Shown piece after piece: positions 8,039 to 15,442 of a stretch of DNA of 41,713 bases. Below the pieces are notes generated by a model. It was given only the letters and a program-made list of their open reading frames with translations. It did no database searches and was not told the DNA's origin. Origin of the DNA: Lachnospiraceae bacterium. Lineage in GTDB: Bacteria; Bacillota; Clostridia; Lachnospirales; Lachnospiraceae. Each line of letters starts with the position of its first letter. Position 1 is the first letter of the stretch. A program made the position numbers and the translations under genes. The stretch lies in contig JAFUFL010000068.1 of NCBI GenBank assembly GCA_017469935.1, forward strand, positions 1 to 41,713. Direction: 5' to 3'.

Positions 8039-8177
8039 CTCTTCCTCCTCCTGATTCTTGATGTATGTATTCTATTGCGCCGGATTCCCTTCTCCGGACG
8101 ATTCACAGATCCGCTGTGCTGATTTCTCCATTGTTTTTGTCAGAAATCAACAATTTTTCTGTATTTTGACACAATTA

Positions 8178-8206
8178 ATTATACACTTAATCTATATTCG
8201 GAACAA
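8178..8206 (-). promoter_or_regulatory. pfkA promoter
   Basis: On the minus strand, -35 TTGTTC (8201-8206) is followed after 17 bases by a perfect -10 TATAAT (8178-8183). The transcript would have a leader of about 130 bases before the pfkA ATG at 8038. It lies between the tRNA terminator remnant (8230-8259) and the gene. Confidence 0.75.
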
Positions 8207-8226
8207 GATGCCGGAAAAGATTGCGC

Positions 8227-8259
8227 AAAAAAACCTGCCGATCCGCATCGACAGGTTTT
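8227..8259 (-). terminator. Terminator originally belonging to the tRNA-Ser gene
   Basis: A 13-bp stem (8230-8242/8247-8259, one G-U pair on the minus-strand RNA) with a 4-base loop is followed by seven U. It begins inside the att repeat. Before the prophage inserted, it ended the tRNA-Ser transcript; it is now cut off from that gene by about 33 kb. Confidence 0.85.
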
Positions 8260-8285
8260 CAGCGGAGGACATGGGATTCGAACCC
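8257..8285. other. attL (29-bp direct repeat)
   Basis: This repeat is identical to 41591-41619 and corresponds to the last part of the tRNA-Ser gene: the T-loop and stem (GGTTCGAATCCC on the minus strand), the acceptor strand and a few bases beyond. Only this 3' fragment of the tRNA remains here. Confidence 0.93.
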
Positions 8286-8321
8286 TAAGCAGAGCCTTTG
8301 TTTATGGGCCAAATCGGATGT

Positions 8322-8342
8322 CTGGTTGCATTTTGGTTGCAT
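8322..8342 (+). promoter_or_regulatory. Integrase arm-type sites, left end
   Basis: Two direct copies of [TC]TGGTTGCAT (8322-8331 and 8333-8342) are spaced 11 bases apart. The same doublet occurs in the same orientation next to the right att site. Paired short repeats near both ends of an integrated element are typical arm-type binding sites of tyrosine integrases. Their role here is inferred. Confidence 0.65.
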
Positions 8343-8353
8343 GGCATAAAAAT

Positions 8354-8386
8354 AAGCCCCGGTAGGATTCTCTCCTGCCGGGGCTT
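8354..8386 (-). terminator. Terminator of the lysis/late operon
   Basis: A 14-bp stem AAGCCCCGGTAGGA/TCCTGCCGGGGCTT (one wobble) with a short loop is followed by TATTTTTAT on the minus strand, 39 bases past the endolysin stop. It ends prophage transcription before attL. Confidence 0.88.
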
Positions 8387-8424
8387 AAATATGCGAAAAA
8401 CAGGTGCGCGCAGAGCTGCTCTTC

Positions 8425-9846
8425 TCAGATCTTCTTAATATACGCACTGTGAGCGTATCCGTATTTTCCGTTGTATTTCACAAGATACCATTTCCCGATC
8501 TTGTGTCTGCACACTCCCACCGTCGCGCCCTTCGGAATCGGGGAGAAAGAACACTGCTTATAATTGGTGCCAGGGCCAAGCCGGACATTGAGCGGGTCCG
8601 TCTTGGTGTTGACGATCGCGTAGTATTCAATCGTGTGCGCGTCATCGACTGCCGGCTCTTTGACTGCTGCCTTGGCCTCCTGCTGCCCTTCTGTGTCATA
8701 TTTCGGAACAATGTATCCTCTGATATATCTTCCGTTTACGGCGATCTGGCGCCTGCCGACCGCGTCGTGGTAATTTCCCTCGATCACGGTCTGCACTCCG
8801 TTCACAACCTTCTCTGTGATGCCGATATGATCAGGCGTGCCGGTGTTGTCACCTTTCCCGGAATCCTGCCAGTCGTAAAGCGGGATGTCGCCGGGCTTCG
8901 GGACGTAACCGTCATCCTCTACCCAGATTCCCATCTCTTTGGCCAACGCGATCATCTGCGGGCATCCGCACTCAATAGGAATGATGTCTGTGTATCCCAT
9001 GATGATCGCCAGGTAGCTCACGAATGTCGCACACCAAGCGTCAGTGTATTTGACAGCATAACCTCTGGGAAGAGGCTTCCGTGCGTTATATCTGTCGATG
9101 ATCTTATGATGGAGGACGGATCCTTCCTGGACGCCGATGTGGCTGATCGCCTCGGAAACGATGGCGCTGCGCGAATGCACGAATCCAGTGCTCTCTTTCT
9201 GCTCTCCACCGATGTATTTCTTCAATTCTGCCGCATCGATATAATATGCGTTACAGTCGAGGTTCTTTCCATATCCATCAAGCCGGCCGACACTTGTCCA
9301 CTGCCAGGAAATGTATTTGCTCCACCATTTTACCTGAGGAGCCTTTCCGGCTGAGCTCATATCAAAGTTCTTGTCGATCTCATAGTCTCGATATCTCGCT
9401 GCCCAAAGAGGATAATGAGCAATCGCGCTGAAATCCTGGGCGTTGATTCTTGCTTCGTAAGAGTAGAATATCGGCGTTGATCCTGTTTCTTTTGCGACAT
9501 AGTCGAGGAAATTTTTCGCCCATGTCGTGGATCCGTTGCGCTCCCAATCCAGGACGTATAACACCTTGCCTTTGTGCTTTTTAGTAAGGGACATGAAATA
9601 TCTTGCCTCAGCTGCCCAGCCGTTTTTGTCCGGTCTTGCAAAGTGATATACTCCAACGATGCAGCCATGGGCCAGGGCTATCTTAATGAAGCCCTCGTCA
9701 TACGCATCATCGAAGCTCGTCCCCTCTGAGGATTTTATGATAACGACCTTGATCTCCGGATGTTTTGTCAGCAGCTTGTCGAGATCCAGTCCCGCCCTAC
9801 CCTGGTGGTTGGAGATGTCTATTCCGTACATCAATACATTACTCAC
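8425..9846 (-). CDS. Three-domain endolysin: GH25 muramidase + cysteine amidase/peptidase + SH3
   Basis: This enzyme degrades host peptidoglycan for lysis. Residues about 5-215 form a GH25 lysozyme (YGIDISNHQG, catalytic region VLDWE, QWTSVGRLDGYG). About 230-370 is a CHAP/NlpC-like cysteine hydrolase with Cys in DAWCATFVS, His in TPDHIGI and IEGNY. About 400-473 is an SH3b domain (PLNVRLGPGTNYK ... KWYLVKYNGKYGYAHS). I start at the GTG at 9846 (473 residues) because AAAGGCGG lies 6 bases upstream and the gene begins just past the stop of the preceding one. Two catalytic domains in one lysin would cut both glycan and peptide bonds. Confidence 0.92.
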   Translation of the reverse strand: MSNVLMYGIDISNHQGRAGLDLDKLLTKHPEIKVVIIKSSEGTSFDDAYDEGFIKIALAHGCIVGVYHFARPDKNGWAAEARYFMSLTKKHKGKVLYVLDWERNGSTTWAKNFLDYVAKETGSTPIFYSYEARINAQDFSAIAHYPLWAARYRDYEIDKNFDMSSAGKAPQVKWWSKYISWQWTSVGRLDGYGKNLDCNAYYIDAAELKKYIGGEQKESTGFVHSRSAIVSEAISHIGVQEGSVLHHKIIDRYNARKPLPRGYAVKYTDAWCATFVSYLAIIMGYTDIIPIECGCPQMIALAKEMGIWVEDDGYVPKPGDIPLYDWQDSGKGDNTGTPDHIGITEKVVNGVQTVIEGNYHDAVGRRQIAVNGRYIRGYIVPKYDTEGQQEAKAAVKEPAVDDAHTIEYYAIVNTKTDPLNVRLGPGTNYKQCSFSPIPKGATVGVCRHKIGKWYLVKYNGKYGYAHSAYIKKI

Positions 9847-9847
9847 A

Positions 9848-11050
9848 TTACACCGCCTTTCTGACTCCATAGAGCACATTGATATAATCCTGGATCAGCT
9901 GGCCATAACCGGCACCAAATTCCTTGTCGAGTCGCTTTAGTCTTTCTTCATTGCGGCCATAATCGAGCTTTCCGGACTTGATGCCCTTGGCGGTATTGAT
10001 CACTGCATTGACGCTCTTCTGCACGAGTCCCGGATTACGGCGGTAGCAAAGAATATAAGTAGTTCTGGTATCACCGTTGCCGAAGTCGCCTCTAAGAACC
10101 CTCCTCACGAATGCAGCATTTGCATCGAGCAGCTTAAGCCCGCCAGCGTAAGGGCATTCGTAGCGGTAGATTTTACCGCCTTTATAAATAACTGCCTTGC
10201 CTTTATAGAAAATGCCATTGATAGCGCCGATGACGTTCATAACAGTCATGCCAACGCCGATCGCATCTTCGCGGCCGGTCTGCAGGAAATCGGTGATGCC
10301 CTTTGACAGATCATTGTCCCAATACAGCCAGCATCCATGTTTCTTCATCCACGTTGCAGTCTTGCGGACAAAGAAGTTGCCATGATGAGGGCCTTTGACC
10401 ATGACCGGATCGAGATCGTACTTATCGCACAGTTTGTCGATGGTATTGGGACCGTCGCCGGTTGTGAGATACTTCTGCTCCCAGAACCAGAAGCAAAGCG
10501 AGCCGTCGTTCATATAGCTCCAGCCGTAATCGTCATCATCCTCGACTCTGCTGGGCTGCATCTGGAAGTTCTGGAACTTAATATCGCCCCATACAACTTT
10601 CTGCTCATTCTTCAAATATACGACCTTGATACCTCTGGCCTTGGCCTCGTTAATGGTATCCCGGAGAACATTAATATCATTGCGAACGCTCCTGGATCCC
10701 TTATTATCGCGAAGCCCTTTCTCCAAAGACGCCGGATCCTGACAATACAGAGTCGTAATATTGAATGTGTATTTGCCTTTTGTCTTACAGGCCATAAGAA
10801 GTCTGATGCCCTTGATATGGTCATAATGCGAATGGCTGACCGCAAGACGCAGTTCGGAATCCTCTCCATGAGCGCTGAACATCTTAAGATCTCTATAGAG
10901 AATATCGAAATATGCAGGAGTACCACCGTCGATTACCAGAAACTTACGCTTGCCGGTCTTGTCATCATAGTGCATGAAGAACTGGGTATCGCCTTCCTGC
11001 ACGTCATTTCTATAGTTTGGAAACCCCGGTACATGCCAAAATAGACTCAT
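9848..11050 (-). CDS. Metallo-beta-lactamase-fold hydrolase in the lysis cassette
   Basis: The 400-residue protein carries the metal motif HxHxDH in SHSHYDHIKG (His73, His75, Asp77, His78), a likely further metal-site segment TTGDGPNTID and KGPHHGNFF. The N-terminal half (LVIDGGTPAYFD, then the motif) follows the ComEC/Rec2-type hydrolase pattern; the C-terminal third is unassigned. There is no signal peptide or membrane segment. It lies between the holin terminator and the endolysin, ending one base before the endolysin start, so the two are coupled. Its substrate is unknown; a nuclease or phosphodiesterase is possible. It is not a usual lysis component. Confidence 0.85.
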   Translation of the reverse strand: MSLFWHVPGFPNYRNDVQEGDTQFFMHYDDKTGKRKFLVIDGGTPAYFDILYRDLKMFSAHGEDSELRLAVSHSHYDHIKGIRLLMACKTKGKYTFNITTLYCQDPASLEKGLRDNKGSRSVRNDINVLRDTINEAKARGIKVVYLKNEQKVVWGDIKFQNFQMQPSRVEDDDDYGWSYMNDGSLCFWFWEQKYLTTGDGPNTIDKLCDKYDLDPVMVKGPHHGNFFVRKTATWMKKHGCWLYWDNDLSKGITDFLQTGREDAIGVGMTVMNVIGAINGIFYKGKAVIYKGGKIYRYECPYAGGLKLLDANAAFVRRVLRGDFGNGDTRTTYILCYRRNPGLVQKSVNAVINTAKGIKSGKLDYGRNEERLKRLDKEFGAGYGQLIQDYINVLYGVRKAV

Positions 11051-11066
11051 GATTTTGCCTCCATAT

Positions 11067-11092
11067 AAAAAAGAGAGGCCCGAAGGCCTCTC
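11067..11092 (-). terminator. Intrinsic terminator with UUCG loop after the holin gene
   Basis: The perfect 8-bp stem GAGAGGCC/GGCCTCTC closes a C(UUCG)G tetraloop and is followed on the minus strand by UUUUUU. It sits between the holin stop (11105) and the next gene's start (11050). Confidence 0.85.
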
Positions 11093-11104
11093 CGCAGTTA
11101 ATCA

Positions 11105-11440
11105 TTATTCGTGTGTAGCTGCCAATCCCAGCTCTTTGGCCGCATTCATTTGTTTCACAGCAGCCTCAATCATTATATCGATTTCCTCATCGGACAGCGC
11201 CAGGTTTTTCTGTTCGAGGAGTTCCTTAATAAATTTCGTTACAATTGCCTTCCTTTCCGGTCCGGATTGCGCCTGATGCGCCTGCTCCGCCGCAAGGACC
11301 GCCTGCATGGCCCAATCGATCAGTACCGACATGGTATCGTTTTCGGTCTTGGCCTTGAGCCAAGGGATCACATATCTTGTGATCAACATGGCTACGATCA
11401 TGATGGTTAATTTAAGCAATTCCATAATAATATCTCTCAT
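11105..11440 (-). CDS. Phage holin, LL-H family
   Basis: The 111-residue protein has one N-terminal hydrophobic segment (about 5-22, LLKLTIMIVAMLITRYVIPW) and a charged helical remainder with AMQAVLAAEQAHQAQSG, which matches the Lactobacillus LL-H type holin family. It would form the membrane lesion that lets the endolysin act. The start ATG follows AAAGGAG by 5 bases. It is followed by a strong terminator. Confidence 0.82.
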   Translation of the reverse strand: MRDIIMELLKLTIMIVAMLITRYVIPWLKAKTENDTMSVLIDWAMQAVLAAEQAHQAQSGPERKAIVTKFIKELLEQKNLALSDEEIDIMIEAAVKQMNAAKELGLAATHE

Positions 11441-11475
11441 AATGTCTCCTTTCTGTGCCCCACTGCGGGTATCTT

Positions 11476-11907
11476 TCAGCTTTCCATTTCTCTCTTATGC
11501 GCCTGTTTGTTGATATAGTCCTGTATGGTTTCCTTGGCTGCTTTTGTTGGACCATTGGCCCCCAGTTCTTGAAGGCCGCCAAGAACACCGAGCATGGCTT
11601 GCATGAGAATTTCGCGCTCTTCCAGCGATTCCGTGACGATCTGCTCCATGCCTTTCTTCCACCTGTCCATGTCATTGAGGCGCGTATAATCAATGTCGAG
11701 TTTGGCTTTGATCTCACTTATGTCTTTCTCGATGACTGTGAGCCTCTCGCTCACCGATTTATCGCTGACCTCTTTTACAGCCGATCCGGATACACGGCGT
11801 TTAAATTCAGGCCACTCTTTATAGACGAAGAATCCAAAAAGGAATGCCATCGCCAGCCACGCAAGCGCCTGCCCCGATGAAATGAACTGTTCTACAATGT
11901 GCTCCAA
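11476..11907 (-). CDS. Small phage membrane protein with coiled coil (XhlA-like)
   Basis: With the TTG at 11907 as start (GGAGGG seven bases upstream) the protein has 143 residues. It has one hydrophobic segment near residues 13-29 (ALAWLAMAFLFGFFVYK) and a long charged helix (SVSERLTVIEKDISEIKAKL) that should form a coiled coil. This layout, next to the holin, resembles haemolysin XhlA-type or accessory holin proteins, but I cannot assign a family. The open frame upstream of the TTG crosses a terminator hairpin, so an earlier start is unlikely. Confidence 0.68.
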   Translation of the reverse strand: MEHIVEQFISSGQALAWLAMAFLFGFFVYKEWPEFKRRVSGSAVKEVSDKSVSERLTVIEKDISEIKAKLDIDYTRLNDMDRWKKGMEQIVTESLEEREILMQAMLGVLGGLQELGANGPTKAAKETIQDYINKQAHKREMES

Positions 11908-11936
11908 TGTCTTACCCTCCAAATGTTCCCATGAAA

Positions 11937-11958
11937 AGAGCGTCCCGAAGGACGCTCT
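11937..11958 (-). terminator. Intrinsic terminator with UUCG loop
   Basis: The perfect 9-bp stem AGAGCGTCC/GGACGCTCT closes a C(UUCG)G loop and is followed on the minus strand by UUUUC. It lies between the C39-like peptidase gene and the membrane protein gene. Confidence 0.8.
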
Positions 11959-11990
11959 ATCTTTTATGTCTCTATTGCGCCGGCGCAATG

Positions 11991-12449
11991 TCACGTCATG
12001 ACGACGTGGTTGTAAACCTCGACCGGCTCCACGCCATCGATGTCTACCGGCTCGCCGATAAAAAGCGCGATCCCGGAATACCAACACTTAAACAAGCTCT
12101 TACTCATTCTGTAGCGTCCGCGGTCCGGGTTAATGATCACGATGTTCCCGCCCTCATCAACGCCGCATAAGACGCAGAAGTGCTTACGCTTCCACCAGAT
12201 GATTGCAGGGCGGTCCACCTTGAGGATCCCGTCGAGATCTGTTTTATATGCGTGCATTTCCTGACCGTGAAGTCTGCCGGCTTCGAGGACGTCCCTGGCC
12301 GTGCAGCCGACGATCCCAGTATGACACTCCTCGATCAGCTGATCGAGCGGGACGTCTACGCCATAGTAAGACAGGAGCATCTTGAGGCAGGTTGCGCCAC
12401 AATCCGTGGGATGTTCCGATGTAATAGGGGTAATATCGTACATGGCCAC
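11991..12449 (-). CDS. C39-like papain-fold peptidase
   Basis: The 152-residue protein has the catalytic cysteine in TDCGATCLKMLLSYYG (Cys17), a histidine in KRKHFCVLCG (His90) and INPDRG with the likely third residue Asp109. This is the peptidase C39 layout, the domain that cuts double-glycine leaders in bacteriocin exporters, here as a single domain without a transporter. There is no signal peptide. It lies between tail adhesin genes and the lysis group. It could process a virion protein or a peptide, but nothing in the window identifies the substrate. Confidence 0.8.
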   Translation of the reverse strand: MAMYDITPITSEHPTDCGATCLKMLLSYYGVDVPLDQLIEECHTGIVGCTARDVLEAGRLHGQEMHAYKTDLDGILKVDRPAIIWWKRKHFCVLCGVDEGGNIVIINPDRGRYRMSKSLFKCWYSGIALFIGEPVDIDGVEPVEVYNHVVMT

Positions 12450-12453
12450 CTCC

Positions 12454-12615
12454 TTATCTGAGCGGGTCGACGGGAGTGTCTACGATGTCGAATGTCTCCC
12501 GCTTGTGCTTGGCCAGCGTCTTTCCCTCCGGATCCAGCGGAGGGAGCTGCTTGCCTGCGAGCTCTTTGCTCTTTTCCGTCATGATCTGCGTCATTTCTTC
12601 CAGTCTTTTTTCCAT
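12454..12615 (-). CDS. Small phage protein, 53 residues
   Basis: The ATG at 12615 follows GGAAGGAG by a short spacer, and the start overlaps the stop of the upstream gene (ATGA). The peptide begins MEKRLEEMTQIMTEKSKELA and ends with a proline-rich DTPVDPLR. The frame ends 5 bases before the C39-like gene's start, filling a gap that is otherwise empty. No family recognised; the first half should be helical. Confidence 0.7.
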   Translation of the reverse strand: MEKRLEEMTQIMTEKSKELAGKQLPPLDPEGKTLAKHKRETFDIVDTPVDPLR

Positions 12616-12986
12616 CAGAATTCTCCTTCCATTCCGACAAATACAATTCCGCCCGCACCGCCGAGATTTGCGCCCTCAGACAGCTCCTCGAGCAGCATCA
12701 TCTCCTCACTTTTATCGATGACCTCATACTCGTCTTTAATCGTATATTCGTCAATCTGCTGGTAATAATGCTGCAGATACTGGGTCTGCCGGTTATAGTC
12801 GATCTCTCTTGTATCCACATGGATGTGCTTGATCCATCCGAGGCGCTTCCTTTCCTCGGGATTTTCGTCCATCCACTCCTTGAGATTCATCATGTGGCGG
12901 CTCACAAGGATCTCCCCGTTCGGATCGTGAGACGGGAGGTTTTTGATCTTGCCGTCTTCCAGCTTGATATAACTGTATTTTTCCAT
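12615..12986 (-). CDS. Phage protein of unknown function (tail region)
   Basis: The 123-residue protein begins MEKYSYIKLEDGKIKNLPSH and ends with a glycine-rich SEGANLGGAGGIVFVGMEGEF. I do not recognise a family. It is tightly packed between the large repeat adhesin (stop at 12997) and the 53-residue gene, so it probably belongs to the tail-tip or adhesin group, perhaps as an assembly factor. There are no membrane segments. Confidence 0.72.
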   Translation of the reverse strand: MEKYSYIKLEDGKIKNLPSHDPNGEILVSRHMMNLKEWMDENPEERKRLGWIKHIHVDTREIDYNRQTQYLQHYYQQIDEYTIKDEYEVIDKSEEMMLLEELSEGANLGGAGGIVFVGMEGEF

Positions 12987-12996
12987 CTTTACCTCC

Positions 12997-15048
12997 TTAC
13001 GCCGGGATGTTTGAGTGGGTATTCATAAAGCGCCAGATCTTTACGCCGTCCACGCTCGTGTAGTGCAGGTTGATCATATTGACGCCCGCCGTCTCCTTTT
13101 GCGTGTGCTCAGTCGCAACCTTGACGCCCTCCGGAGCCACAAGCTCCATGCTGTACGCTCCGGCGTGGCGACACCGGATTTCAAACCAGCAGCCGTGTGT
13201 TTCGTCCTCGACCTCAGGCAGGATAAACACCATCGGGCAGTCCACGATCTCGTCGAGCCTGTATGTGACATTTCGCACAAGGCCCTCGACCACTGCTTTC
13301 TCATGTACAAGGTTCTCGGGGATCCTGGCACCGGGGGCAAGATACGCCTCCTCGTATACGCCGCCGATATTGGTGTAATACGTTTCTCCGGACAGAACTT
13401 TCTCGTCTTCTGTCTGAGGCCAGCTGATCAGCTGGACACGATACTCAGCCTCGGGGATAGTCTCACCGGGAACGACTTCCGTCTCGGTGTACACGCCTGC
13501 AGGGGCAGTGTAGTATGTCACACCCTCGGCAAATGTCCCAGACTCCTTACGGTAAATAACAAGCTGCTCATAGTATGTATCAGCGGCGACCTCACCGCCA
13601 ACCGTTACCTCAGCCTCAACATATTCGCCATCCATGATGGTGTAATAGGTCTTGCCGACCTGGAAAGTCTCGTCTCCAGTAATAGCGTAGTGGATTTCCT
13701 TGGTGTAGTAGGCGGCCGGGATCACATCGCCTCCCAATACAGGAACCTGAGCATAATTATTATCATTGATTGCCAAATAATACTTCGTTCCGACGAACTC
13801 ACCCGTCGCAGGTGTCCAGGTGTCGATATAGTACACATTTTTGGCGTAAGAGGCGCCAACAGTGACCTCCTGCAGTTCGTATTCTGTGCCTACGAGCTTG
13901 TAATATCTCACTCCCTCCGCGAACTTGCCCGCTGCCGTCAACTTTGTATAGACATGTGTGAAATACTCGCCCTCAGGGATCGCCTCACCTGCCCGGACAG
14001 CAGCGCGGGCATAGCCGAGATCACTCTCGTCCGGAGTCCAGTATTCGGTACCGACAAAGGCAGCCGTCCCAGGAAGCGGATACGTGATCACTTTGGTATA
14101 GTACGAACAAGGCTCTCCGGCCTTGACAGCGATCTGCTCATAAGTGCCGTCATGCTCGGCATAGTAGCGTGTCCCAACGAAACGGTAATCAGTCGTAAGT
14201 GTGTACTCATCGACATAATAGGTCGGGACAGGAACCTCGGGATCAGGCTCCGCCGGTACCAGAGGATCGCCGGGAACAACCTCCGCGGGCGTATAAACGC
14301 CTGCCTCGAGGGTGTAATAAACGGTTCCCTCCTGGAATACCTCGTCCGTCGCAAGAGCGTAGGCATGAGTGTAATACGTGTCCGCCGGCACGTGCTCGTG
14401 AGCCTTGACAGCAGCCTGCGTATACACGCCGTTTTCTTCGGTGTAATACTTTGTTCCGACAAATACCGGGTCTGCAGATCTCTTATAGTGCCACGTGACG
14501 AACGGATCCGCATCGTACACGTAGAACGTCACTCTGTAATCAAGGTTTCGGATTGCGAGATCCGTATCCCTGAAAACGAACGTCTCTTTGCTTTCTCCCC
14601 AATCGATGATAACCAGCTGAGATGTGGCTGCTACTTCGAATCGAACGGCGACATCGACGTAATCTTCACCTTCTGAAGCAATGTATCCTGCGGCGCCGTC
14701 CACAGTGGTGTCAGCTGTCACTTTCGCGCCGATCGGGGCTGTTATCCTCGCGAATACGTACCATCCGGGCACTTCAATTCCATAATCGGAATACTCGGAT
14801 AAGTCATCCAGATAAATCGCATTCCCCACTGCTTCTACCACCTTGCCAACTGCAAGATATTGTTCATTCAGGGATGATACACGAAGGCTTTCAGCTGGAG
14901 CCCTGAGAGATTCCAGCCATTCCTTTTCTGTTCCCTCAAATCCGCTGAGCTTCGCGATGTCATAGGCCGAATATCCGCGGATCACAGGATTAGAGAACGT
15001 TCCCTTAAGAGTATCCGGATTTGTAAAACCACCTTTAAGATCTGCCAT
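12997..15048 (-). CDS. Tail adhesin with nine tandem beta repeats
   Basis: The 683-residue protein has three parts. Residues 1-50 carry a phage structural motif AYDIAKLSGFEGTEKEWLESL (one long block around 28-48). About 196-585 holds nine imperfect repeats of about 42-45 residues, each opening like F-x-G-x-x-Y-Y-T and containing G-x-Y-x-x-x-x-V and a Y-Y-T/Y-Y-x turn. A distinct C-terminal domain of about 100 residues follows. Repeat stalk plus unique tip is typical of a host-binding fibre. It overlaps the start region of the 111-residue gene upstream. Confidence 0.8.
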   Translation of the reverse strand: MADLKGGFTNPDTLKGTFSNPVIRGYSAYDIAKLSGFEGTEKEWLESLRAPAESLRVSSLNEQYLAVGKVVEAVGNAIYLDDLSEYSDYGIEVPGWYVFARITAPIGAKVTADTTVDGAAGYIASEGEDYVDVAVRFEVAATSQLVIIDWGESKETFVFRDTDLAIRNLDYRVTFYVYDADPFVTWHYKRSADPVFVGTKYYTEENGVYTQAAVKAHEHVPADTYYTHAYALATDEVFQEGTVYYTLEAGVYTPAEVVPGDPLVPAEPDPEVPVPTYYVDEYTLTTDYRFVGTRYYAEHDGTYEQIAVKAGEPCSYYTKVITYPLPGTAAFVGTEYWTPDESDLGYARAAVRAGEAIPEGEYFTHVYTKLTAAGKFAEGVRYYKLVGTEYELQEVTVGASYAKNVYYIDTWTPATGEFVGTKYYLAINDNNYAQVPVLGGDVIPAAYYTKEIHYAITGDETFQVGKTYYTIMDGEYVEAEVTVGGEVAADTYYEQLVIYRKESGTFAEGVTYYTAPAGVYTETEVVPGETIPEAEYRVQLISWPQTEDEKVLSGETYYTNIGGVYEEAYLAPGARIPENLVHEKAVVEGLVRNVTYRLDEIVDCPMVFILPEVEDETHGCWFEIRCRHAGAYSMELVAPEGVKVATEHTQKETAGVNMINLHYTSVDGVKIWRFMNTHSNIPA

Positions 15049-15383
15049 CAGTACACCTCCTGTGTTACATACATTTCTCCGGTAAGGAAGGTATCGACGA
15101 CTGTATCCTCCGGAGTGCGCAGCTCCACATCATATACATAGGGTTTACGCCTTGCCTCCAGCTGCTTGGTCTCGGAAGCTTCCAGGCGCAGAATTAAGGA
15201 GTCGTTGGGAATCACTTTGTTAATGATTGGCCTGTCGTCGTCATAGGATCCTTTGAGAGCAAACCGGATCACATCTCCTTCTGTTGGAACATAATCTGCG
15301 CCGGACATAGTTTTTACGATCAGGTTGGTCTCCAGCGTGTCGCCTCTTGTAATCGTGATCGTGTTATCTTTGATACTGACCAT
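15048..15383 (-). CDS. BppU-like small baseplate/tail protein
   Basis: The 111-residue protein is predicted to be all beta, with NTITITRGDTLETNLIV and PTEGDVIRFALKGSYDD. This pattern resembles the N-terminal domain of BppU-type upper baseplate proteins and related small proteins in gut phage tail modules. It sits between two adhesin genes and is probably an adaptor that holds a fibre on the tail tip. Family assignment is tentative. Confidence 0.65.
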   Translation of the reverse strand: MVSIKDNTITITRGDTLETNLIVKTMSGADYVPTEGDVIRFALKGSYDDDRPIINKVIPNDSLILRLEASETKQLEARRKPYVYDVELRTPEDTVVDTFLTGEMYVTQEVY

Positions 15384-15414
15384 CTGATTTTCCTTTCCCT
15401 TTCCATGAAAAAGA

Positions 15415-15430
15415 GCACCCCGAAGGGTGC
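15415..15430 (-). terminator. Intrinsic terminator with UUCG loop
   Basis: The stem GCACCC/GGGTGC closes a C(UUCG)G loop and is followed on the minus strand by TCTTTTTC. It lies between the 776-residue tail protein (stop 15443) and the BppU-like gene. Confidence 0.75.
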
Positions 15431-15442
15431 CCGGTGAAATAG

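Noticed and set aside
6878-8122. 414-codon plus-strand open frame opposite pfkA
   Set aside because: pfkA is unmistakable on the minus strand, with promoter and terminator. The antisense frame shows no family features.
12997-15048. CRISPR-like or tandem DNA repeat array
   Set aside because: The periodicity is at protein level only (diverged 42-45 residue repeats in one open frame). No identical direct repeats with spacers exist anywhere in the window.
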